Source: Sulfurimonas sp. (GTDB lineage: Bacteria; Campylobacterota; Campylobacteria; Campylobacterales; Sulfurimonadaceae). Taken from it: a DNA stretch of 64,000 bases. The notes under the pieces are model-generated. The model was given only the letters and a program-made list of their open reading frames with translations, made no database searches and had not been told where the DNA came from. The stretch lies in contig JAKFWK010000003.1 of NCBI GenBank assembly GCA_021732045.1, positions 248,001-312,000 on the forward strand, in the 5' to 3' direction. This document shows positions 36,995-44,774 of this stretch, piece after piece. The stretch's first letter is position 1. Each line of letters starts with the position of its first letter. A program made the translations under genes and the position numbers.

Positions 36995-37567
36995 ATGAAA
37001 TACACTTTAAAATTTAGGTTATGGCACTGGCTAAATGCGCTTGTTGTTCTTATTATGCTTGGAACTGTTTTTTTAAGAGAGACATTTTTAAACAAAAAAG
37101 AGAATGCTCAGCTTTTGATGACAAAGCTCTCTGATATGGGAAATGATATTACCATAGAAGATGCGACCATTTTGGCAAAGGCGCTTCGTGAAAATATGTG
37201 GCAGTGGCATATCATTTTTGGCTATGCACTTGCATTTTTGGTTGTGTATAGAATTATTTTAATTTTTATAGACAATAGCCAAAGAGAGAGTTTTGGCTCA
37301 CTTACTCTTCATAAAAAAGCAGTAAGAGTACTATATTGCCTTTTTTATGGAGCAATTGTTTTTATGAGTGTGAGTGGTCTTGCTATACATTTTCATGAAG
37401 TACTTAGTATCACTAAAGAGCTTGTTGAAAATATTAAAGAGATGCACGAGAGTATTTATGTTGCTATATTGGTTTTTGTTCCTTTACATATTGCAGGAGT
37501 TGTGATTGCAGATGCAACAGAAGAAAATGGTCTGATTTCAACTATGATAAATGGAAAAAAAGTTTAA
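36995..37567 (+). CDS. Cytochrome b561-type membrane protein
   Basis: 190 residues from the ATG at 36995, with GGAG six bases upstream. Four transmembrane helices carry His residues suited to two b-haems: RLWHWLNA in helix 1, WQWHIIFGYA in helix 2, LAIHFHE after helix 3 and PLHIAGV in helix 4. It is probably a quinone-linked cytochrome b subunit, but no partner dehydrogenase lies next to it. It follows repeat copy B and precedes a peroxiredoxin gene by 14 bases. Confidence 0.75.
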   Translation: MKYTLKFRLWHWLNALVVLIMLGTVFLRETFLNKKENAQLLMTKLSDMGNDITIEDATILAKALRENMWQWHIIFGYALAFLVVYRIILIFIDNSQRESFGSLTLHKKAVRVLYCLFYGAIVFMSVSGLAIHFHEVLSITKELVENIKEMHESIYVAILVFVPLHIAGVVIADATEENGLISTMINGKKV

Positions 37568-37581
37568 AGGTAGAATAGAAC

Positions 37582-38052
37582 ATGATAAAACTAGAAAGTA
37601 TGGCACCAGAGTTTTGTCTGCCAAATCAAGATGATGTAGAGATATGTTTTAGAGACTTAAAAGGAAAGTGGATAGTGCTATATTTTTATCCAAAAGATAA
37701 CACCCCTGGATGCACAACAGAGGCGTGTGACTTTAGCGATACAGCTTCAGACTTTGGTGCACTCAATGCTGTAGTCATAGGAGTTAGTGCAGATAGTACA
37801 AAAAGACACCGAGCTTTTATAGAGAGTAAAGATTTATCCATAACTCTTTTAAGTGACGAAAGTAAAACAATGCTGCATGAGTATGGTGTTTGGCAACTAA
37901 AAAAGAACTACGGTAAAGAGTATATGGGAATCTCTCGTACAACTCTTATCATAAATCCAGATGGCATAATTAAAGCGATTTGGGAGAAGGTCAAAGTAAA
38001 AGATCACGCTAAAGAGGTGAGAGAGAAGTTAGAGGAGCTGGCTAAAAGCTAA
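37582..38052 (+). CDS. bcp: Thioredoxin-dependent peroxiredoxin (Bcp/PrxQ)
   Basis: 156 residues, the standard size. It reduces hydrogen peroxide and organic peroxides with electrons from thioredoxin. The peroxidatic Cys is in NTPGCTTEACDF, with the PrxQ-type second Cys five residues on. The motifs YFYPKDNTPGC and SRTTLIINPDG are typical. It ends just before a strong terminator hairpin. Confidence 0.94.
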   Translation: MIKLESMAPEFCLPNQDDVEICFRDLKGKWIVLYFYPKDNTPGCTTEACDFSDTASDFGALNAVVIGVSADSTKRHRAFIESKDLSITLLSDESKTMLHEYGVWQLKKNYGKEYMGISRTTLIINPDGIIKAIWEKVKVKDHAKEVREKLEELAKS

Positions 38053-38080
38053 TTTTTTGACTATAAAAGCAAGATTTTCT

Positions 38081-38111
38081 TTATGCTAAAAGAGTAGATC
38101 TTTTAGCATAA
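38081..38111. terminator. Strong hairpin between converging genes (likely bidirectional terminator)
   Basis: TTATGCTAAAAGA (38081-38093) and TCTTTTAGCATAA (38099-38111) form a perfect 13-bp stem with loop GTAGA. It lies between bcp on the plus strand and the porin gene on the minus strand, and AT-rich sequence flanks both sides. The stem's own A/T ends serve as the weak U tract. Confidence 0.75.
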
Positions 38112-38118
38112 GTTAAAA

Positions 38119-39807
38119 TTAGAATCTATAGCGAAGATAAAGACGGATATCTTGTGCTTTGTCAACAATATTGCCACCCATTCCAGCGCCAATTGCTTGC
38201 TCCATGGTCATAGGTGTACCCGTAGTATTTCCAAAGAACCCATTACTTCCACTATATTTATAATCTATATATGTATAACGAAGTTGAAGAGAGAGAATAT
38301 CCTCAACTAAATACTCTGTAAGATAAGCTTCATAAGCATCACCGCGAGCTGCAAGTTTTGAACCTATGTTTGTATCTTCACCATAAGTTATGCTTCTCCA
38401 ATATTTACTACCATGATTATACTCTAGACCCCATCTTCCGTTTTTAGTGAGAAGCGATGGAAACTGTGTGCCAACCCAGTAGGATGTTCCTACTTCACTC
38501 TCTGTTGAGCCTAACATTCCATTGCTGACACCATTGTTGTCGTTTGGATTGGTAATACTCATAGCGGCACTAAAAAATAGAGTTGTATCATCTAAAAATT
38601 TGTTCCACTTATTACCAATTCCTTTTGCCACAAAGTTGATAGTTCCACTATGCATACCGCCAACTGTGTTAAATCCTTGAGTGTAATCTGCCGCATTCTT
38701 TACATCAATTAGATTGTTTGCATAGTAGTATTGTGTAGCTATGGAATACTGTTTGTTGTCGTACGGAACAAAGATTAGGCCCAACAAGTCTATGCCCGCG
38801 TTTGCTGTTGCATCGTTAACATCAGCATAAGGAGTTGATGAAAATTTTGGAGCAGCGTTGCTCATACCTCGTCCAGCACAAAACTTTATGTAGGTTCCAG
38901 TAGCTTTGTTTAACATAAATTGTGAGCTGACTCCATCAAACTCAACATTAATGCTGTGTCCAAGTGGAGATGCTTCTTTGTCATCATCTCTAAGATTTAC
39001 AAGGTGACCATTGGTTGATGGACGACGACCAACACTAAATGTCCATGGAATATCAAGTCCCATAAACTCTACATCTTTGTAAAAAAGATAAGCTGAACGA
39101 ACTCTTAATGTGTCATTGTAAGCATTTTCATTTGCTACCCAGTCAAATGAGTCAAGTGAGGCATTTGCTGGATCCGATGCGCCTGAACGAGCGCCAAATG
39201 CTTTATTGTATGCGAGTTGAGCACTAAAACTTAGATGATTTGTAGCTTGATAGCCCATATTCATCCAGAGTCTATTCGTCATAAACGCGTTGTTCTTGTG
39301 TGTATCCCCATTTGCCATTTTATAGTTCATGTTCTCAATCGCAAATCTATAATCAAGATTGAATTTAACATGGTTTCCAGATGTATTTCTATTTATATCA
39401 GAGATGCTCTCTTCAATATCATCAAGTCTCTCTTCTATAGTTGGTTCATCAAGCTCTTTTTTGCTGGATTTAGCCATGATTAGTGGCTTTTTATCATCTC
39501 CTTCTTTGTCTGCAACAGTAGGCTGCTTATCGCCATCTTGCTTTTTAACAACAGTTGTTTTTTTAGGCTCATCTTCATCATCTTCGTCGTCATCTTCTTT
39601 GGTTATTTTGGCTACTTTAGTTGGAGCAATAGATTTTGCTGAAGTAGTTGTTGCTGTCTGTTTGGAAGCTTTGAGTGTTACAACTTCCTGTTTTAGCCTG
39701 TTAAGCTCTTTTTCCATAGCGTCAAATCTCTCTAGCATTGACTGCGCTTTTAAATTTGGTACAAGTAACGATGCTACGGCTAGGGATAGTAGAAGCGGTC
39801 TATTCAT
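38119..39807 (-). CDS. DUF3373-type outer-membrane porin-like protein
   Basis: 562 residues from the second ATG at 39807: TAAGGA lies six bases before it but directly touches the first ATG at 39813. A signal peptide ends near LKA-QS. A short coiled coil (about 25-50) is followed by a Lys/Asp/Glu-rich linker (about 60-125, including DDEDDEDEP) and then a long beta-barrel-like region with an ENMNYK start and a final LRYRF. N-terminal coiled coil plus barrel recalls peptidoglycan-linked porins. Substrate unknown. Confidence 0.75.
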   Translation of the reverse strand: MNRPLLLSLAVASLLVPNLKAQSMLERFDAMEKELNRLKQEVVTLKASKQTATTTSAKSIAPTKVAKITKEDDDEDDEDEPKKTTVVKKQDGDKQPTVADKEGDDKKPLIMAKSSKKELDEPTIEERLDDIEESISDINRNTSGNHVKFNLDYRFAIENMNYKMANGDTHKNNAFMTNRLWMNMGYQATNHLSFSAQLAYNKAFGARSGASDPANASLDSFDWVANENAYNDTLRVRSAYLFYKDVEFMGLDIPWTFSVGRRPSTNGHLVNLRDDDKEASPLGHSINVEFDGVSSQFMLNKATGTYIKFCAGRGMSNAAPKFSSTPYADVNDATANAGIDLLGLIFVPYDNKQYSIATQYYYANNLIDVKNAADYTQGFNTVGGMHSGTINFVAKGIGNKWNKFLDDTTLFFSAAMSITNPNDNNGVSNGMLGSTESEVGTSYWVGTQFPSLLTKNGRWGLEYNHGSKYWRSITYGEDTNIGSKLAARGDAYEAYLTEYLVEDILSLQLRYTYIDYKYSGSNGFFGNTTGTPMTMEQAIGAGMGGNIVDKAQDIRLYLRYRF

Positions 39808-39988
39808 TTTCATTCCTTATGATAAAAAGTATTTTTAGTTATATAATACTTTTTTATAATTTTATTCTCACAACACTATACCAAGAAAATATAAATTTTA
39901 TTTTAAGAAGGCTCTATTTTTTATAAAAATATATTATACATAGGCACACAAACAGTATACAAAAAGCTAGCCTTAAATATATTTTAAC

Positions 39989-39994
39989 TATAAT
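39989..39994 (+). promoter_or_regulatory. -10 box of the rpsB-tsf operon
   Basis: TATAAT preceded by a T/A-rich stretch. Transcription would start near 40001, giving a leader of about 146 bases. The gap 39808-40146 (over 300 bases) contains this promoter, the folded leader and, near 39808-39900, AT-rich sequence that probably carries the porin promoter on the minus strand. Confidence 0.6.
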
Positions 39995-40049
39995 TCCGAG
40001 ATTTTTCTTCGTTTTAATGATGAAAATATTAGACAGGTATGTATCATAA

Positions 40050-40118
40050 GTCAGTGCAACTCCCTCTTTAGGTGTAGATTTGCCAGATATTACCGAAGAC
40101 AACTGACAAATTTCTGGC
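40050..40118 (+). promoter_or_regulatory. Pseudoknot-capable rpsB leader (candidate S2 autoregulatory site)
   Basis: GTCAGT (40050-40055) pairs with ACTGAC (40102-40107), and GCCAGA (40082-40087) pairs with TCTGGC (40113-40118). The two stems cross, giving a pseudoknot 29 bases before the rpsB start. In E. coli the rpsB leader folds and represses its operon when bound by S2; an analogous role here is inference. Confidence 0.45.
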
Positions 40119-40146
40119 TTGAAAAATAGCCCTTAAAGGACCTTAT

Positions 40147-40911
40147 ATGGTAACTATGAAAGACTTATTGGAATGTGGCGTTCACTTTGGACACCAAACT
40201 CGTCGTTGGAATCCAAAAATGAAAAAATATATTTTTGGTGTTCGTAAAAATATTCATATTATTGACTTACAAAAAACACTTCGTTACTTCCGTAACACTT
40301 ACCAAATCGTTGTAGATGCTGCACATGAAGGTAAAACCGTTCTTTTTGTTGGTACAAAAAAGCAAGCAAGTGCTTCAGTAAGAGACGCTGCTATTGGCTG
40401 TAATATGCCTTATGTAGATAACAGATGGTTAGGTGGTATGCTTACAAACTTTCCAACAATCCAAAAATCTATTCGTAAACTTGACATCATCTCTGAGATG
40501 CAAGCAAATGGACAAATTGACCTTTTAACTAAAAAAGAGGCGTTAATGCTTTCTCGTGAAAAAGAGAAATTAGAGTCATATTTTGGCGGTATCCGTAATA
40601 TGAAAAAGCTTCCGGATATGCTTTTTGTCATGGATGCTGCAAAAGAGCACATCGCTGTTTTAGAGGCTCGTTGTTTAGGTATTCCAGTTGTTGCTCCACT
40701 TGATACAAACTGTGATCCAGACCTTATCACTTACCCAATTCCTGGAAATGATGATGCAATCCGTGCCATTCAACTTTTCTGTAATGAGATGAAAGAAGCT
40801 ATAAACGAAGGTAAAGCACTAGCTAATGGTGGTTCAACTGCTGCTTCTGAAGAAGCTACAGAAGAGTTAAGCGAAGCATCGTTTGAAGAAAAAACATCAG
40901 AGGAAGCGTAA
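40147..40911 (+). CDS. rpsB: 30S ribosomal protein S2
   Basis: 254 residues with AAGGA seven bases before the ATG. The S2 signatures [39 protein letters not shown] and [15 protein letters not shown] are all present. The C-terminal tail is Ser/Glu-rich. The promoter and structured leader lie upstream, and tsf follows after two bases. Confidence 0.98.
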   Translation: MVTMKDLLECGVHFGHQTRRWNPKMKKYIFGVRKNIHIIDLQKTLRYFRNTYQIVVDAAHEGKTVLFVGTKKQASASVRDAAIGCNMPYVDNRWLGGMLTNFPTIQKSIRKLDIISEMQANGQIDLLTKKEALMLSREKEKLESYFGGIRNMKKLPDMLFVMDAAKEHIAVLEARCLGIPVVAPLDTNCDPDLITYPIPGNDDAIRAIQLFCNEMKEAINEGKALANGGSTAASEEATEELSEASFEEKTSEEA

Positions 40912-40913
40912 TT

Positions 40914-41978
40914 ATGGAAGTTACAGCAGGAATGGTAAAAGATTTGCGTCAGGCAACTGATGCACCAATGATGGATTGTAAAAAAGCTCTTAGTGAATCT
41001 AATGGCGACATGGAAAAAGCTAAAGAGTGGTTACGCGATCGTGGTATGGCTCAAAGCGCTAAAAAAGCTGACCGTATCGCTGCTGAGGGACTTTTAGGTC
41101 TTAAAGTTTCAGATACTTTTACATCGGCTTCACTTGTAGAGATTAACTCTGAAACTGACTTTGTTGCAAAAAATGATGGTTTTATAAACCTTGTTAATAA
41201 CACAGCGGCACAAGTTTTTGTAACTAAATCAAGCAGTGTTGAAGAGTTAAATGAGTCATCGTACGAGACTGATACTTTCTCTGAATATTTCAGTGCTCAA
41301 GTTGCACGCATTGGTGAAAAAATTGTAGTTCGTCGCTTCATAACTCTTAATGCAGCTGAAAATGGTTGTGTTAATGGTTATGTTCATTCAAATGGACGCA
41401 TAGGAGTTTTAGTTGCTGCAAAGTGTAGTGATGCAAAAGTTGCAGCAGCACTTGCTCCAATGCTTAAAAATGTTGCAATGCACGCAGCAGCTATGAAACC
41501 TACAACTCTTACATCAAAAGATTTTGATCCTGCGTTTGTAGAGGCTGAAACTATTGGTCGCATCGAAGCTATTAAGACAGAAAATGAAGAGCTTGGTCGT
41601 TTGAAAAAACCATTGAAAAATGTTCCATTATATATTTCAATGTCACAACTAACTCCTGATGTTTTAAAAACAGCAGAAGATGCAATCAAGACAGAACTTG
41701 CGTCGGAGGGTAAACCTGAGAAAATCTGGGGAAATATTATTCCTGGGAAAATGGCTCGTTTTATCGCTGATAACACAACTTTAGATAAAGAGCTTGCGCT
41801 ACTAGACCAAAACTATGTAATGGATGACTCTATGAGCGTTGCAGAGGCAATCGCAAAAGAAGCAGAAAAACATGGCGGAACGGCTGAGTTAGTAGAATTT
41901 ATCAAATATGAAGTTGGTGAAGGCTTAGAGAAAAAAGTCGACAATTTCGCTGCTGAAGTTGCAGCTCAAATAAGTTAA
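40914..41978 (+). CDS. tsf: Elongation factor Ts
   Basis: 354 residues. EF-Ts regenerates EF-Tu-GTP. The N-terminal UBA-like helix and [16 protein letters not shown] are classic, as are [12 protein letters not shown] and the later coiled-coil region. It is longer than E. coli Tsf (283) because of additional middle sequence, as in other Campylobacterota. The stop codon lies inside a hairpin. Confidence 0.97.
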   Translation: MEVTAGMVKDLRQATDAPMMDCKKALSESNGDMEKAKEWLRDRGMAQSAKKADRIAAEGLLGLKVSDTFTSASLVEINSETDFVAKNDGFINLVNNTAAQVFVTKSSSVEELNESSYETDTFSEYFSAQVARIGEKIVVRRFITLNAAENGCVNGYVHSNGRIGVLVAAKCSDAKVAAALAPMLKNVAMHAAAMKPTTLTSKDFDPAFVEAETIGRIEAIKTENEELGRLKKPLKNVPLYISMSQLTPDVLKTAEDAIKTELASEGKPEKIWGNIIPGKMARFIADNTTLDKELALLDQNYVMDDSMSVAEAIAKEAEKHGGTAELVEFIKYEVGEGLEKKVDNFAAEVAAQIS

Positions 41979-41994
41979 GGGATTTCCCTTAACT
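41973..41994 (+). terminator. Hairpin overlapping the tsf stop codon
   Basis: AGTTAAGGG (41973-41981) pairs with CCCTTAACT (41986-41994) around a four-base loop. No U tract follows, so it may be a weak terminator or an mRNA 3'-end stabiliser rather than a classic terminator. The tsf stop (41976-41978) is inside the left arm. Confidence 0.5.
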
Positions 41995-42069
41995 CGTCAC
42001 AATTCCCCACAGTTCTTATATTCCACAATCAGATAATTCAAAATTCACTTCAAAATAATAAAAAATAGA

Positions 42070-42075
42070 TATAAT
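42070..42075 (+). promoter_or_regulatory. -10 box for the NDH-2-like gene
   Basis: TATAAT with AAAGGG (42091-42096) and a TTG start at 42103 downstream. It suggests that the NDH-2-like gene has its own promoter rather than relying on rpsB-tsf. Confidence 0.5.
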
Positions 42076-42102
42076 TTTTTCAAATAATCCAAAGGGCTAC
42101 TT

Positions 42103-43299
42103 TTGAATAAAAATAAAATTGTTGTAATTGGTGGTGGCTATGCAGGTTTACGAACTATTGAGAAATTAGCCAAAAATCCTAAAAATGAGATAGTTTTATT
42201 TGATAGGAATTCATATCACTTTATGCAAACAGATGTCTATGATTTAATTGCAAACGAAGAGGACTTTGCTCATGTAAGTGTTGATCTCTTTACTTTTTGC
42301 AGTGGTTTCGATAATAATGTAACATTCATAAAACAAGATGTTACGAACATTGATTTTACAAATAAAAAAATTATTACCCCTATTCAGAGATATAGATACG
42401 ATTATTTAGTTATTGCAGTTGGTTCTCGTACTAAGTTTTTACCAGATGTTATAGGGCTTAAAGAGTATGGATACGGCGTAAAAGCCCTTTATCGTGCTAT
42501 GTACTTTAAACAAAAATTTGAAATGTCTCTGTTTAATAGAGTAGAAGAAAATGGCACTAGTTGCAATGCTTTAAATATTATTGTTGCAGGAGGTGGACTT
42601 AGTGGGGTTGAGATAGCGGCTCAAATGGCATCTTATTCCAGAGAGTTTTATAGCAACAATAACTTTATTTGTAGAAAACTAAATATAATGATAGTAAATT
42701 CCGGCGAGCACATACTAAAGGGAATTGATAAGCGTTTGGTGCATAAGTCGGCAAAGAGGTTAGATGATTTGGAAGTTGTTGTTAAAAACAATAGAAAAGT
42801 TGTTGAACTAACAAAAGATAGCGTTAAGCTTAGTTGCGGTGAAATTATACCTATGGATTTTTTAATTTTTGCAGGTGGAATAGAGCCAAGTGCTTTGGTT
42901 TATAATCTTAATTTACAAAAAAATAGCGCTGGATACATAGCAACAAATAAATTTTTACAAACAGAGACATATTGCGATGTTTTTGCAATAGGAGATTGTA
43001 CAACGATCTATCACAATGACAGAATAGTTGCTCCTACCGCAGATACAGCAGAACAGATGGCGGAGATATGTGCTAAAAATATAGAAAATTTAATATATGG
43101 CAGAGTATTAGTTGAACACAGTATAAAATCTCGTGGCGTGTTAGTTGCACTTGGAAGAAATTATGCTGCGTCAAAGATTTTTGATCTCTACTTTAGCGGT
43201 TATTTTGCCTATATTCTAAAAAAATTAGTTGAGAAAATCTATGCTAAAAGGTTGGATATTCGCTCACATAGAGGATGCAAAAAGATATTTTGTAGTTAA
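42103..43299 (+). CDS. NDH-2/SQR-family FAD-dependent pyridine nucleotide oxidoreductase
   Basis: 398 residues with a TTG start and AAAGGG six bases upstream. The first Rossmann motif VVIGGGYAGLRTIEKL binds FAD, the second VAGGGLSGVEIAAQM binds NAD(P)H, and VFAIGDCT is the C-terminal FAD motif. The end is basic and amphipathic, fitting membrane attachment. It looks most like a type II NADH:quinone oxidoreductase; the sulfide:quinone oxidoreductase cysteine pair is not obvious. It is inserted in a block otherwise shared with Campylobacter. Confidence 0.8.
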   Translation: MNKNKIVVIGGGYAGLRTIEKLAKNPKNEIVLFDRNSYHFMQTDVYDLIANEEDFAHVSVDLFTFCSGFDNNVTFIKQDVTNIDFTNKKIITPIQRYRYDYLVIAVGSRTKFLPDVIGLKEYGYGVKALYRAMYFKQKFEMSLFNRVEENGTSCNALNIIVAGGGLSGVEIAAQMASYSREFYSNNNFICRKLNIMIVNSGEHILKGIDKRLVHKSAKRLDDLEVVVKNNRKVVELTKDSVKLSCGEIIPMDFLIFAGGIEPSALVYNLNLQKNSAGYIATNKFLQTETYCDVFAIGDCTTIYHNDRIVAPTADTAEQMAEICAKNIENLIYGRVLVEHSIKSRGVLVALGRNYAASKIFDLYFSGYFAYILKKLVEKIYAKRLDIRSHRGCKKIFCS

Positions 43300-43301
43300 A
43301 T

Positions 43302-43311
43302 TTGCTATAAT
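43302..43311 (+). promoter_or_regulatory. Extended -10 promoter directly before the ABC ATPase gene
   Basis: TTGCTATAAT, the same ten bases as at 1841-1850, ends six bases before the ATG at 43318. The message would be leaderless or nearly so. This promoter could drive the ABC ATPase, fliR and further genes. Confidence 0.6.
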
Positions 43312-43317
43312 CGTTTC

Positions 43318-43962
43318 ATGAATTTATTATCCGCAAAAAACCTATCTCACACATTTGAATATGAATTATTTCGTAATGTTAATATTGATTTAGAGGCAAA
43401 AGAGTCTATAGCAATTATTGGCATTAGTGGAAGTGGTAAATCCACTCTTTTACATATTTTATCCACTCTCTTAATCCCAAACGGTGGCTCCATATCTCTC
43501 TTTGGTAGTGATATTAAGGATTTAAATAGAAAAAAATTAGCAGACATAAAGAGAGATGATATAGGTCTTGTTTTTCAATCCCACTACCTTTTTAAGGGGT
43601 TTAGTGCGCTTGAAAACCTTGAAGTAGCTTCTATTCTCTCATGTCAAGATATTGACGCGCAGTTACTTGGGAGATTAAATATAAATGAGGTTATAAATCA
43701 AAAGGTAACAGAGCTCTCCGGCGGACAACAGCAGCGAGTCTCAATTGCTAGAGTGCTAACTAAAAAACCAAAGATACTATTTGTTGATGAGCCAACGGGA
43801 AATCTGGACAAAATAACTGCAAGTGAAGTTATGGATATTTTTTTTGAATATATAGAAGAAAATAGCGCCGGCATGGTGCTTGTTACTCATGATGAACAGC
43901 TAGCTTTTAAGTGTCATAAAGTTTATAGACTTGAAAATAGAGAGCTGATAAAAGTCAAATAA
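43318..43962 (+). CDS. LolD-like ABC transporter ATP-binding protein
   Basis: 214 residues. Walker A GISGSGKST (about 36-44), the signature LSGGQQQRVSIARVL, Walker B ILFVDEPTGNLD and the switch His in VLVTHDEQ are intact. Sequence and length fit the LolD/MacB-type ATPases that drive lipoprotein release or cell-division transport. No permease gene lies next to it, so it must pair with one elsewhere. The same gene sits before fliR in Campylobacter jejuni. Confidence 0.88.
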   Translation: MNLLSAKNLSHTFEYELFRNVNIDLEAKESIAIIGISGSGKSTLLHILSTLLIPNGGSISLFGSDIKDLNRKKLADIKRDDIGLVFQSHYLFKGFSALENLEVASILSCQDIDAQLLGRLNINEVINQKVTELSGGQQQRVSIARVLTKKPKILFVDEPTGNLDKITASEVMDIFFEYIEENSAGMVLVTHDEQLAFKCHKVYRLENRELIKVK

Positions 43963-44726
43963 TGGATTGGGCACATGTTTTTAGTGAGGCATACATAGTT
44001 GGTTTTATTCTACTTTTTTTTAGATTTGCTGCACTTTTTATAGCCACTCCTATATTTTCTCACAACTCAATTATTCCGAGCCTAAAAGCGGCTATGGCAT
44101 TTTTCTTTGCGATAGTTTTTTACTCTTCAATGCCGGTAATAAATATTCCAATAACAACTCCAAGCATAGCTATCGCAATACTTAGCGAAATACTGTTTGG
44201 TTTAGCAGTAGGAATTGTGTTGCAACTTGCATTTAATGTTATATCTTTTGCCGGAGGCCAAATATCTTTTATGATGGGTTTTTCGATGGCAAGCGCCATA
44301 GATCCACAGTCTGGTGTCTCTATGCCGATTATCTCACAGTTTTTATCTTTAATGGCTTTGATGATTCTTTTTTCAATGGATATGCACCACTGGATACTCC
44401 TTTTTATAGAAGAGTCTTTGCATAAAGTTCCACTTGGTGGTTTTGTGATGAGCGAAAACCTTTTCAATTATATTTTGAGTGCGACAGCAAATATGTTTAT
44501 GGTTGGTTTTGTTATAGCATTCCCTATCACAGCACTATCTCTTTTGTCTGATGTGATATTTGGAATGCTTATGAAAACTATGCCACAATTTAACCTTCTT
44601 GTTATAGGTTTTCCTATAAAAATAACAGTTGCATTCGTTATACTTATCACAACTCTAGGCGCAACTATGCTGATTTTAAAGACTCAGATGCTTGCTGCAT
44701 TTAATTTTTTAGAGATACTTTTTTAG
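43962..44726 (+). CDS. fliR: Flagellar biosynthesis protein FliR
   Basis: 254 residues with six transmembrane helices. FliR is part of the export gate of the flagellar type III secretion system with FliP and FliQ. The motifs FRFAALFIATPIFSHNSIIPSLKA, GLAVGIVLQLAFNVI and MMGFSMASAIDPQSG are characteristic (each abbreviated here where long). It overlaps the ABC gene by one base (TAATG). Confidence 0.93.
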   Translation: MDWAHVFSEAYIVGFILLFFRFAALFIATPIFSHNSIIPSLKAAMAFFFAIVFYSSMPVINIPITTPSIAIAILSEILFGLAVGIVLQLAFNVISFAGGQISFMMGFSMASAIDPQSGVSMPIISQFLSLMALMILFSMDMHHWILLFIEESLHKVPLGGFVMSENLFNYILSATANMFMVGFVIAFPITALSLLSDVIFGMLMKTMPQFNLLVIGFPIKITVAFVILITTLGATMLILKTQMLAAFNFLEILF

Positions 44727-44774
44727 TTTTTTTTGATACAATAATGTCAAAATAGGGATTCCAAAGGGAACTTA

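Noticed and set aside
39359..39838. 159-codon Ser-rich frame opposite the porin gene
   Set aside because: It mirrors the Asp/Glu/Lys-rich linker of the porin and extends over its signal peptide; no independent support.
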